Part shown: in pieces, positions 11,093 to 18,030 of the stretch
How the letters are laid out: the number at the start of each line of letters is the position of its first letter
Numbering within the stretch: position 1 is the stretch's first letter
Source: VKMB-3413 sp041027365
GTDB lineage: Bacteria; Pseudomonadota; Alphaproteobacteria; Rhizobiales; Rhizobiaceae
Assembly: GCF_041027365.1 (NCBI RefSeq)
Contig: NZ_JBFTEH010000003.1
Coordinates: forward strand, 186,001 to 250,000
DNA length: 64,000 nucleotides
Direction: 5' to 3'
Translations under genes and position numbers: made by a program
The notes under the pieces: generated by a model
Databases searched by the model: none
Seen by the model: the letters and a program-made list of their open reading frames with translations, nothing else
What the model was told of the DNA's origin: nothing

Positions 11093-11953
11093 TCACAGCT
11101 TCTGGAAGACGCTGGCGCCGATCTGGCGGACCGGGCCGTCCCGCACGATCATCGATTCGGAATGCCCGACGATCAGGAAGCCGCCCGGCCGGAGATGTCC
11201 CAGCAGGCGGTCGATGACAGCGTCCTGGTCGGGCTTGTCGAAGTAGATCAGCACGTTGCGAAGGAAGACGATGTCGACGTCGCGGTCGTAGGGATAGGTC
11301 GCGTCCATCAGGTTCATGCGCTCGAAGAGCACGCGCCTGCGGACGGCCGGAGCGATCCGGACCTGATCGCCGCGCTCGGGGCTGCGGCCCCTCAGCACGT
11401 AGCGCTCGGCGAGGCGCTTCGGAACCGGAGCGATTGCCTCGGCCGGATAGATCGCCTGCCGCGCCGTATGAAGCACCGACGTCGAGATGTCGGTGCCCAG
11501 CACCGCGTAGCGGAACGACCGACCGTCATCGATCATGCCCTGGAGGATCATGGCGATCGAGTAGGCTTCCGCGCCGTTCGAACTCGCCGCGCTCCAGACC
11601 TTCAGCACCGGGCGCTCCTCGCGCCGGCGCTGCAGCAGCTCGGGAACCATCTGCCGTTCCATGAGGGCGAGGTGTTCCGGCTCGCGGAAGAAGTCGGTCT
11701 TGTTCGTGGTGATGGCGTCGATGAGATGGACCATCTCGGCCTCGAGACCGCCCTCGTCGAAGAGGTGACGGCAATAGGCCGAGAAGCTGTTCTCGCCGAT
11801 CTGCCGGAACCGTTTGCGCAGCCGGCTCTCCACCATCAGGCGCTTCTGCGGCGTCAGCCGGATGCCGACGGTCTCGCCGACGAGCGCCGATATCCGCTCG
11901 AAATCGGCGGCCGGAAGATGGTCATGACCGGTGGGTGTCGCGATGGCGTCCAT
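11093..11953 (-). CDS. cheR: Chemotaxis protein methyltransferase
   Basis: S-adenosylmethionine-dependent methylation of receptor glutamates. 286 residues with an N-terminal helical domain (about 15-90) and a Rossmann-type SAM domain. The usual SAM loop is present in a variant form, WSAASSNGAEAYSIAMIL, where many CheRs have a CSTGEEPYS-like stretch; VFLRNVLIYF and GGFLIVGHSES are typical. No strong ribosome-binding site is seen before the ATG, 42 bases after the upstream cheW stop. Partner of the CheB encoded next. Confidence 0.95.
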   Translation of the reverse strand: MDAIATPTGHDHLPAADFERISALVGETVGIRLTPQKRLMVESRLRKRFRQIGENSFSAYCRHLFDEGGLEAEMVHLIDAITTNKTDFFREPEHLALMERQMVPELLQRRREERPVLKVWSAASSNGAEAYSIAMILQGMIDDGRSFRYAVLGTDISTSVLHTARQAIYPAEAIAPVPKRLAERYVLRGRSPERGDQVRIAPAVRRRVLFERMNLMDATYPYDRDVDIVFLRNVLIYFDKPDQDAVIDRLLGHLRPGGFLIVGHSESMIVRDGPVRQIGASVFQKL

Positions 11954-11995
11954 GGGTGATCGCTTTCGGGACCGCGGGAAGGGGAGCGGGCGCCG

Positions 11996-12463
11996 TCAGG
12001 CGGCCGCACGGTGCGCGACGTCGATGTCCGCGAAGAGGCTGTCGACGTCGATGACGGTGACGAAGGCGCCGTTGCGCCGGCCGATCCCGGTGATCGCGCC
12101 GGCGTTCCAGTCGCAGCTGCCGATCTCCGGCGGCGCCTCGAGCGTCTCGTCGTCGAGGCTCGTCACCTCGAAGACGCGGTCGGCCTTCAGGCCGATCACC
12201 GTCTCGCGGCCGCCCCGCATCATCGTCAGGACGACGATGCGGGTGTTCGCCGTGTCGTTCGCCTCGCCGAACCCGAGGAGCCGCCTCGCATCGACCACCG
12301 GTACGCTCGCGCCCCGGACGTCGATCATGCCGAGGAGCTCGGCCGGGCTGCGCGGGAGCCGCGAGATCGGCGAGAGATCGAGGATCTCTCGGACCCGGCC
12401 GACCGGCGCGGCGAAGAGATTCTCCGCCACACCGAAGGTCAGATACTGGACGATCTGGTTCAT
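11996..12463 (-). CDS. cheW: CheW-type coupling protein (second copy)
   Basis: 155-residue single CheW domain that links receptors to CheA. N-terminus MNQIVQYLTFGVAENLFAAP, core RGASVPVVDARRLLGFG and IGLKADRVFEVTSL are diagnostic. It is one of two cheW genes in the operon; they differ clearly in sequence (this copy has an acidic ETLEAPPEIGSC segment), so they may serve different receptors, possibly the membrane MCP versus the soluble MCP-like protein. It follows mcp by 9 bases. Confidence 0.93.
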   Translation of the reverse strand: MNQIVQYLTFGVAENLFAAPVGRVREILDLSPISRLPRSPAELLGMIDVRGASVPVVDARRLLGFGEANDTANTRIVVLTMMRGGRETVIGLKADRVFEVTSLDDETLEAPPEIGSCDWNAGAITGIGRRNGAFVTVIDVDSLFADIDVAHRAAA

Positions 12464-12472
12464 GACCCTGCC

Positions 12473-14200
12473 TCAGGCGGCCGAGCGGTGCGAGAATTCC
12501 CGGTCGAGGTCGTCGCCGGCCTCGCCCATGTCGAGGTCGAAGCCGCCGCCCTTGCCGTGCATGCGGTCCGACATCTTGCGCAGCGCCCGCTCGGCCTCCG
12601 GCGTCACCTTGGACGTTCCGCGCGCAGCCGGCTTGCTCTTCGGCGCGGTCCGGGCAGGCTGGTGGGCCTGGCTGTTGCCGTCCTCGAGCTTGAAGTAGCT
12701 GATCGCGGCGGCGAGATGCTCGGCCTGGCTCGCCAGTTCCTCGGCGGTCGAGGACATCTCCTCGGCGGCCGCGGTGTTCTGCTGCGTCACCTTGTCGAGC
12801 TGCTGGATCGCCATGTTCACCTGGCTGGCGCCGGTCGTCTGCTCGCGGCTGGCGGAGGAGATCTCCTCGACGAGCTTCGCCGTCTTCTGGATGTCCGGCA
12901 CGAGCTTGGCGAGCATGTCGCCGGCCTGCTGGGCGGTCTTCAGCGTGTTGCCGGAGAGGCCGGAGATCTCGGTGGCGGCCGCCTGGCTGCGCTCGGCCAG
13001 CTTGCGCACCTCGGAGGCGACCACCGCGAAGCCGCGGCCATGCTCGCCGGCGCGGGCCGCTTCCACCGCCGCGTTGAGGGCGAGAAGGTCGGTCTGGCGG
13101 GCGATCTCCTGGACGACCAGGATCTTCTCGGCGATGGTCTGCATCGCGTTCACGGCGCCGGCCACGGCGTCGCCCGAGGCGATGGCGTCCTCGGCGGACT
13201 TCTTGGCGATGTCCTCGGTCTGGGTGGCGTTGTCGGCGCTCTGCTTGATGTTGGCGGCCATCTGCTCCATCGAGGCGGAGGCCTCTTCAGTTGAGGCGGC
13301 CTGTTCGGTCGCGCCCTGCGACAGCTGCTCGGCCGTCGCCGACATCTCCTCCGAGCCGGCAGCGACGTTGCGGGCGGCGCCGGAGACGTCGCCGACGACG
13401 TCGCGAAGCTTTTCGACCATGCGGTTCAGCGTGGCGAGAAGATCGCCGATCTCGTCGCTGGAGCGCACGTCGACGGTCTGGCGGAGATCGCCGCCGGCCA
13501 CGGCCGATGCGAGTGCGACTGCCGAGGCAAGGTTCTGCTTGGTGCGCTTTGCAAAGACCAGGACGAATGCTCCGGCCAGCGCGAAGGCGGCGAGACTCAT
13601 GCCCGTGATCAGCCAGGTCAGGAAGCTGAACAGACTTTCGCTCGCCGCGAGGAGCTTGGTCGCTTCCGTCTGCTGATAGTTCCGCAGGTTCTCCACTTCG
13701 TCGAGCAGCGAAGCGGTCGCCGGCTGAAGCCGCGTGTCGATAAGCGAGCCCAGAGCCGCGCGGTCGCCTGCCGCCACCGTCTTCTCAAGGTCCGCCACCG
13801 CCGCGTTTTCCGCCGCCAACAGCGGCGTGACGCGGTCGACGATGACCCTCTCCTCGGGCGTCAGCTGGGTGGCGAGGTAGTCCTGCCAGTCCTTCGCGGC
13901 CGTATCCGAAGCCGCCTGGATCGTCTTCAGCGCGGACTGGTCCGCTTCGGTCCCGTTGCGAACGTTGGCTGCGGCGCGGGCGATCTTCACCCCGTAGGCC
14001 CGCGAGATGCTCGCCATCTGATTCACCGGGACGAGCCGGTCGTCGTAGATCGACCGCATCTTCCCGGCGATCGCATTCATGCCGTAGAAGCCCATGCCGC
14101 CGACGGTGATCATGGCCACGAAGGAGATCGCCTGGATGGACAGGACCTTGGCGCCGACGCTCTTCAGGACGCCCTTCCTGCTGCTGGAGGTGTTGCTCAC
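12473..14200 (-). CDS. Methyl-accepting chemotaxis protein, membrane receptor
   Basis: 575-residue transmembrane chemoreceptor. Order: cytoplasmic start, TM1 about 18-42, periplasmic four-helix-bundle-type sensor about 43-188, TM2 about 190-217, HAMP about 218-270, then the signalling domain with the conserved hairpin tip (residues 365-400, EIARQTDLLALNAAVEAARA). The C-terminus (GDDLDREFSHRSAA) lacks a typical NWETF-like CheR/CheB tether. The start codon is GTG, overlapping the upstream cheW stop (GTGA). The ligand cannot be predicted from the sensor domain. It is the only membrane receptor here and probably works with the CheA and CheW proteins beside it. Confidence 0.95.
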   Translation of the reverse strand: MSNTSSSRKGVLKSVGAKVLSIQAISFVAMITVGGMGFYGMNAIAGKMRSIYDDRLVPVNQMASISRAYGVKIARAAANVRNGTEADQSALKTIQAASDTAAKDWQDYLATQLTPEERVIVDRVTPLLAAENAAVADLEKTVAAGDRAALGSLIDTRLQPATASLLDEVENLRNYQQTEATKLLAASESLFSFLTWLITGMSLAAFALAGAFVLVFAKRTKQNLASAVALASAVAGGDLRQTVDVRSSDEIGDLLATLNRMVEKLRDVVGDVSGAARNVAAGSEEMSATAEQLSQGATEQAASTEEASASMEQMAANIKQSADNATQTEDIAKKSAEDAIASGDAVAGAVNAMQTIAEKILVVQEIARQTDLLALNAAVEAARAGEHGRGFAVVASEVRKLAERSQAAATEISGLSGNTLKTAQQAGDMLAKLVPDIQKTAKLVEEISSASREQTTGASQVNMAIQQLDKVTQQNTAAAEEMSSTAEELASQAEHLAAAISYFKLEDGNSQAHQPARTAPKSKPAARGTSKVTPEAERALRKMSDRMHGKGGGFDLDMGEAGDDLDREFSHRSAA

Positions 14201-14661
14201 GGATTTTGCCTTTCGGTGGTAGCCGCGACGACACCCTCGTCGCGGAAGATGCGTTGCATGTCGGGGATGATGATGAAGCCGTCGTCCCGCTTGCCGATGC
14301 TGCGGACGAAGGCGGGCGGCCAGCGCATGCCGACCGCGGGAACGGCCTCGCGCGCGTCCGCCTCGATCTCGGTGACCTCGTGGACCCGGTCGGCCAGGAT
14401 GCCCGCGGTCATCGGCTCGCCGTCGAGGTCGAATTCGACGACGACGATCCGCGTGTCCTTGTCCATCGGCGGCCGGTCCATGCCGAACACGACGCGCAGG
14501 TCGGCGAGCGGCACCACCGTGCCGCGGACATTGATCAGGCCACCGACGAAGTCGGCCGCGTTCGGCACGCGCGTGATCGGGACGGGATCGAGGATCTCGC
14601 GCACGCTCGTCGCTTCGAGGGCGAAGATCTCGTCCTGCAGCCGGATGGTCAGCGCCTGCAT
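14197..14661 (-). CDS. cheW: CheW-type coupling protein (first copy)
   Basis: CheW-domain adaptor of about 154 residues from MQALTIRLQDEIFALEA, with GLINVRGTVVPLADLRVVFG and AGILADRVHEVTEI. Three in-frame ATGs are possible: 14703 (overlapping the cheA stop as ATGA), 14676 and 14661. The latter two come from an exact 15-bp tandem duplication that also duplicates the GGGAG ribosome-binding site. I chose 14661 because it gives the normal CheW N-terminus and has GGGAG at correct spacing; the upstream starts would add up to 14 residues (MSGTQGVSTMGVST). The stop overlaps the GTG of the receptor gene. Confidence 0.92.
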   Translation of the reverse strand: MQALTIRLQDEIFALEATSVREILDPVPITRVPNAADFVGGLINVRGTVVPLADLRVVFGMDRPPMDKDTRIVVVEFDLDGEPMTAGILADRVHEVTEIEADAREAVPAVGMRWPPAFVRSIGKRDDGFIIIPDMQRIFRDEGVVAATTERQNP

Positions 14662-14689
14662 GGTGGAAACTCCCATGGTGGAAACTCCC
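14660..14689 (-). repeat. Exact 2 x 15-bp tandem duplication carrying RBS and start codon of cheW
   Basis: On the minus strand the unit GGGAGTTTCCACCAT occurs twice without interruption. Each copy places GGGAG about eight bases before an ATG, so the mRNA has two consecutive complete initiation signals in the same frame. It looks recent because the copies are identical. Confidence 0.9.
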
Positions 14690-14699
14690 TGTGTCCCGC

Positions 14700-16646
14700 T
14701 CATGCGGCCCGTCCGAGCGCCGTCTCGCGCCGGCGCTCTTCCAGCTTCTGGCCGAAGCCGACGAGGTTCATGACGTCGAGGATGAGGGCGACAGTGCCGT
14801 CGCCAAGGATCGTCGCACCGGAGAAGGTCTTGATCCCGGAGTGCAGGCGCGAGAGCTGCTTGATGACGGTCTGGTTGTTGCCGATGATCTGGTCGACGAC
14901 GAGCCCGACCCGCATCTGGCCGGACGAGACGACCACGACCTTCTGGTAGGCGTCGGCCTCGCCGTCGGCGTGGAAGAGATCGCGCAGCCGCATGAACGGG
15001 ACGAGGTCGCCGCGCACGTCGAGGAAGGAGCGTCCGCGCATGGCGTCGGCGTTCCGCGGCAGTTCGATGCATTCCTCGACCGCGGCGAGCGGGATGGTGT
15101 AGCGGCCGGAGCCGACCCGGACGAGCAGGCCGTCGATGATCGCGAGCGTCAGCGGCAGGCGCAGCGTGACCTCGGTGCCGTGGCCGGGCTCGCTGGCAAG
15201 GTCGATCGAGCCGCGCAGGCCCTCGATCGTTCGCTTGACGACGTCCATGCCGACGCCGCGCCCGGAGAGGGAGGTGACCGCCTGGGCGGTGGAGAAGCCG
15301 GGCTCGAAGATCAGGCGATGGATCTCGCTCTCGGAAAGCGGCGTGCCCGGCGCGATCAGCCCGTTGGCCTCGGCCTTGGCACGGATGCGGGCGGTGTCGA
15401 GCCCGGCGCCGTCGTCGGCGATGGTGATAGCGACCTCCGCGCCGCGGTGCGCGGCCGAGAGCCGGAGGGTCGCCTTGCCGGCCTTGCCGCACGCCTCGCG
15501 CGCCTCGCTCCGCTCGATGCCGTGGTCCATCGCGTTGCGGATGAGGTGGACGAGGGGATCGGCCAATTGTTCGATCACGGTCTTGTCGAGTTCGGTCTCC
15601 TCGCCGGCCGTGACCAGCACCACTTCCTTGCTGAGACCGTCGGAAAGATCGTGGACGAGACGGCGGAAGCGGCCGAACAGCGTCCCGATCGGCACCATGC
15701 GCGTCCCCATGGTGGTGTCGCGCAGGCTGGCCGTCAGCCGCTCGATGTCCTCGGCGACGCCGACCAGCGCCGGGTCGTGGCGGCTCGCCGCGATCTGGCT
15801 GAGGCGGGCCTGGGCGATGACGAGTTCGCCGACCCGGTCCATCAGTTCGTCCAGCCGTTCGGCCGGCACGCGGAGGGTGGCGGCCTTGTCCTTCGGCGCT
15901 GCCGCCGCGGATTCCGCCTCGGGCTCGCGGCGGGCGGCCGCGGCCGGTGCGGCGACAGCAGGGGCGGTCTCCTCGCCGCCGCCGGACTTCGCCGCGCCGC
16001 CCGTGCGCTCGATCGCGAGGCTCATGTCGTCGCGGATGAACAGGAAAACGTCCTCGATCGCCGCCTGGTCCACCGCACCGTCGAGCCGGACGACCCAGGC
16101 CAGATGGAGGAAGTCCGGATCGATGTCGCCGACCGGAGCCGCCGGTTCGGACCGCTCCAGGATCTCGCAGGCGCCGAGCGAATGCATCTCGTCGAGGAGA
16201 AGCTTCGGATTGGTCCCGAGCTCCAGCGCGTTGTCCGGCAGCCGGAAGGTCACCAGCCAGTCGGCCGCGGCCGGAGCGGCAATGGCCCTGGCAAGGGCGG
16301 CGAGGATCGCGGTACCCGCGTCCGGATCGGCCGACGCCTCGTCGGCGATCAGCGCGGCCACGTGATCCTTGGCCTGCAGCGCGGCCGCGATCAAAGCGGG
16401 GCTCGCGGCCGCCTCGCCCTTGCGGACCTGGTCGAACGCGGTCTCGAAATCATGGATGAAGGCGGAAACGGCCGTGAAGCCGAACATCGCGCCGGAGCCC
16501 TTCAGCGTATGCAGGGCGCGAAAGGCGGAGGAGACGAGGTCCGCATCGCCGGGACGCTTCTCAAGATCGAGCAGCGACTGCTCGAGGACGTCCAGAAGGT
16601 CCGCCGCCTCCTGGCGGAACGTCTCGGCCGGATCGAGCGTGATCAT
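14700..16646 (-). CDS. cheA: Chemotaxis histidine kinase
   Basis: Autophosphorylating kinase that donates phosphate to CheY and CheB. 648 residues. P1 Hpt domain at the N-terminus with H46 in FRALHTLKGSGAMFGF; a P2-like region (about 180-270); an Ala-rich linker; dimerisation P3 beginning LRVPAERLDELMDRVGEL; P4 ATPase with N-box LVHLIRNAMDHGIE, G1 DDGAGLD and FEPGFSTAQAVTSLSGRGVG; and a C-terminal CheW-like P5 ending in the GFGQKLEERRRETAL tail. All catalytic motifs are intact. The start overlaps the cheY stop and the stop overlaps the longest possible cheW start. Confidence 0.97.
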   Translation of the reverse strand: MITLDPAETFRQEAADLLDVLEQSLLDLEKRPGDADLVSSAFRALHTLKGSGAMFGFTAVSAFIHDFETAFDQVRKGEAAASPALIAAALQAKDHVAALIADEASADPDAGTAILAALARAIAAPAAADWLVTFRLPDNALELGTNPKLLLDEMHSLGACEILERSEPAAPVGDIDPDFLHLAWVVRLDGAVDQAAIEDVFLFIRDDMSLAIERTGGAAKSGGGEETAPAVAAPAAAARREPEAESAAAAPKDKAATLRVPAERLDELMDRVGELVIAQARLSQIAASRHDPALVGVAEDIERLTASLRDTTMGTRMVPIGTLFGRFRRLVHDLSDGLSKEVVLVTAGEETELDKTVIEQLADPLVHLIRNAMDHGIERSEAREACGKAGKATLRLSAAHRGAEVAITIADDGAGLDTARIRAKAEANGLIAPGTPLSESEIHRLIFEPGFSTAQAVTSLSGRGVGMDVVKRTIEGLRGSIDLASEPGHGTEVTLRLPLTLAIIDGLLVRVGSGRYTIPLAAVEECIELPRNADAMRGRSFLDVRGDLVPFMRLRDLFHADGEADAYQKVVVVSSGQMRVGLVVDQIIGNNQTVIKQLSRLHSGIKTFSGATILGDGTVALILDVMNLVGFGQKLEERRRETALGRAA

Positions 16647-17011
16647 GCGCCCGCCACCTTGCGCACGACCGCCAGAAGCTGCTCCGGCTGGAACGGCTTC
16701 ACCATCCAGCCCGTCGCGCCGGCCTGCTTGGCCTGCTCCTTGATCGCGGCGTTCGACTCCGTCGTCAGGAAGACGATCGGGACGCCGCTGCTGGCCGGCG
16801 CGGCGCGATACTTCCGGATGAAGGTCAAGCCATCCATGACCGGCATGTTCAGGTCGGTGACGACGGCATGCACCTTGTTCGCCAGCGCTTTGCTCAAGGC
16901 CTCGGCACCATCTGCCGCCTCGAGCACGTGGTAGCCGGCGCTCTTCAGCGTCAGCCCGACGACCTGCCGCACCGACGGCGAGTCGTCGACCATCAGGATT
17001 GTCTTGGTCAT
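16643..17011 (-). CDS. cheY: Chemotaxis response regulator
   Basis: Single receiver domain, 122 residues. Acidic pocket DD at 9-10 (ILMVDDSPSVR), phospho-acceptor in VTDLNMPVMDGL (Asp 53), conserved Thr in FLTTES and Lys in WMVKPF. It carries the phosphoryl signal to the flagellar motor or acts as a phosphate sink. Start at 17011 is set by AAAGGG just upstream and the standard MTKTILMVDD beginning. It is the first gene of the che operon. Its leader contains the motif GTCCCTCATC 13 bases before the ATG. Confidence 0.97.
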   Translation of the reverse strand: MTKTILMVDDSPSVRQVVGLTLKSAGYHVLEAADGAEALSKALANKVHAVVTDLNMPVMDGLTFIRKYRAAPASSGVPIVFLTTESNAAIKEQAKQAGATGWMVKPFQPEQLLAVVRKVAGA

Positions 17012-17034
17012 GCGAGACCCTTTCGATGAGGGAC
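17012..17034 (-). promoter_or_regulatory. cheY leader element with possible RBS-masking hairpin
   Basis: The minus-strand leader reads GTCCCTCATC, then 13 bases, then the cheY ATG. CCCT can pair with the AGGG of the ribosome-binding site (loop CATCGAA). The same ten bases stand 13 bases before the dps ATG and 12 bases before a 33-codon ORF at 17288. The pattern is seen directly; translational control is inference. Confidence 0.4.
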
Positions 17035-17186
17035 GGGAAGAGATCGACAGCCGAAGCACTCGGCGTTTCCGCGGGGACAGCCGGGGGCGCCCGTGGAGAA
17101 CGTCAGGTAAGGTTAGTGAGCTCTTGTAAGTCCAAGAGGTTGAAGGCGTTTTCTGCTCTTGCTGCTAAGGGGTATTCCAGTGCAGA

Positions 17187-17288
17187 TTAACATTTGTTGA
17201 ATTGCACGCGGGGCGGGCAGGAGATTTTGCGTCGACCTCGCGCCGATGATGGGGCCGGGCAGTCGTCGAGGATGGGGATGGTGCTCAT
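17187..17288 (-). CDS. Possible 33-residue peptide or cheY remnant
   Basis: Short ORF upstream of cheY, starting MSTIPILDDCPAPSSARG and ending QFNKC before TAA. It has a ribosome-binding site (GAAGGG) and its 5' leader copies the cheY leader (TTCGATGAGGGAC block on the plus strand at both places). TIPILDDCP also resembles the CheY start TILMVDDSP. It could be a leader peptide, a decayed cheY duplicate, or chance. No family is recognised. Confidence 0.3.
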   Translation of the reverse strand: MSTIPILDDCPAPSSARGRRKISCPPRVQFNKC

Positions 17289-17952
17289 AAGACACCCTTC
17301 GATGAGGGACCGGAGCACTTTGTGCGAAGAAGGACCGGCGGCCGTCGCGGCCGCTGTCAGTATTCATGATAGGAAGGAAACGGGATAATCAGGGATCGTT
17401 TTTATTTCATCGAATATGACCGCAATTTCTCTGCTTGGTCATACGATCCAGGAAGTTAACGTACTTTGAACAGGCGAATGACGACCGTTCATCGACCCGG
17501 GTCAAAAAGAAGATGTTGCCGAATGAAAATAAAGCGGCGAAATATTTACTGCTTAGCGGATGATATGTGCGGCGTACCACGGCTGGATGAGCGGCAGCGC
17601 GGTCGTCGCCTGGGCGTCCTGCGGGCACGCGAGGATCCTTCCCGCTACGCCCCGCGACTCTCCTGCCCGGTCGCGGCTATCGCCCGTTCGCGTGGAGCGG
17701 CGGATGCCGGCTCGGCGGGCGCGGCCGCAGCGCCTCAATGCGCTCCGCTCGATCTCGCTGCTCGGCGGGGTTCCGCGTCAGCGCGTGCGCAGGGGGGACC
17801 CCAAAATGGGCGGCGGGCAGAGGCATCCATGCCCGGTGTTCCTGGAAAATCGGTGGCCGGCAGCGCCGGAGCGACGGCGCTGAACAGCGCCGGTGTCTGA
17901 GGCTAGGCTCCCGGACAGGACTTCGCGCCGGCTGATGAGGGGGAGATACGAC
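17289..17952. other. Intergenic region upstream of the che operon; no gene recognised
   Basis: About 660 bases between the small ORF and the next gene. From about 17370 to 17570 it is clearly A+T-richer than the rest of the window, with runs such as TTTTTATTTCATC and AAAATAAAG. It presumably holds the che promoter (minus direction), but no clear -35/-10 pair could be assigned; TTGACC near 17505 (minus) is the best -35-like hexamer. A GACCCGGGTC palindrome is nearby. From 17570 to 17950 the composition returns to G+C-rich and only weak open frames exist. Confidence 0.5.
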
Positions 17953-17976
17953 GAGAGGCGGTCGGAACCGCCTCTC
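17953..17976 (-). terminator. Hairpin downstream of the secreted repeat protein gene
   Basis: Perfect 9-bp stem GAGAGGCGG/CCGCCTCTC with a six-base loop. It lies 55 bases beyond the stop at 18031 and would be the second of two hairpins ending that transcript. No strong T-run follows in the minus direction. Confidence 0.5.
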
Positions 17977-18000
17977 CTTGCTTGTCAGGTCATGATCGCG

Positions 18001-18020
18001 GCGGATGCCTCGGCATCCGC
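18001..18020 (-). terminator. Hairpin 10 bases after the stop of the secreted repeat protein gene
   Basis: Perfect 8-bp stem GCGGATGC/GCATCCGC with a four-base loop. The same arm sequence (GCGGATG/CATCCGC) recurs downstream of the tandem paralogue at 20291-20315, so the terminator seems to have been duplicated with the gene. Confidence 0.6.
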
Positions 18021-18030
18021 TGACGCTGGC

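Noticed and set aside
14704..15492. Open frame extending the first cheW far into cheA
   Set aside because: Arg/His-rich shadow of cheA. The CheW domain starts at MQALTIRLQDE, with tandem ribosome-binding sites just upstream.
17466..17900. 145-codon plus-strand frame in the che upstream region
   Set aside because: Composition changes midway, no ribosome-binding site or domain, and it crosses the A+T-rich promoter-like area.
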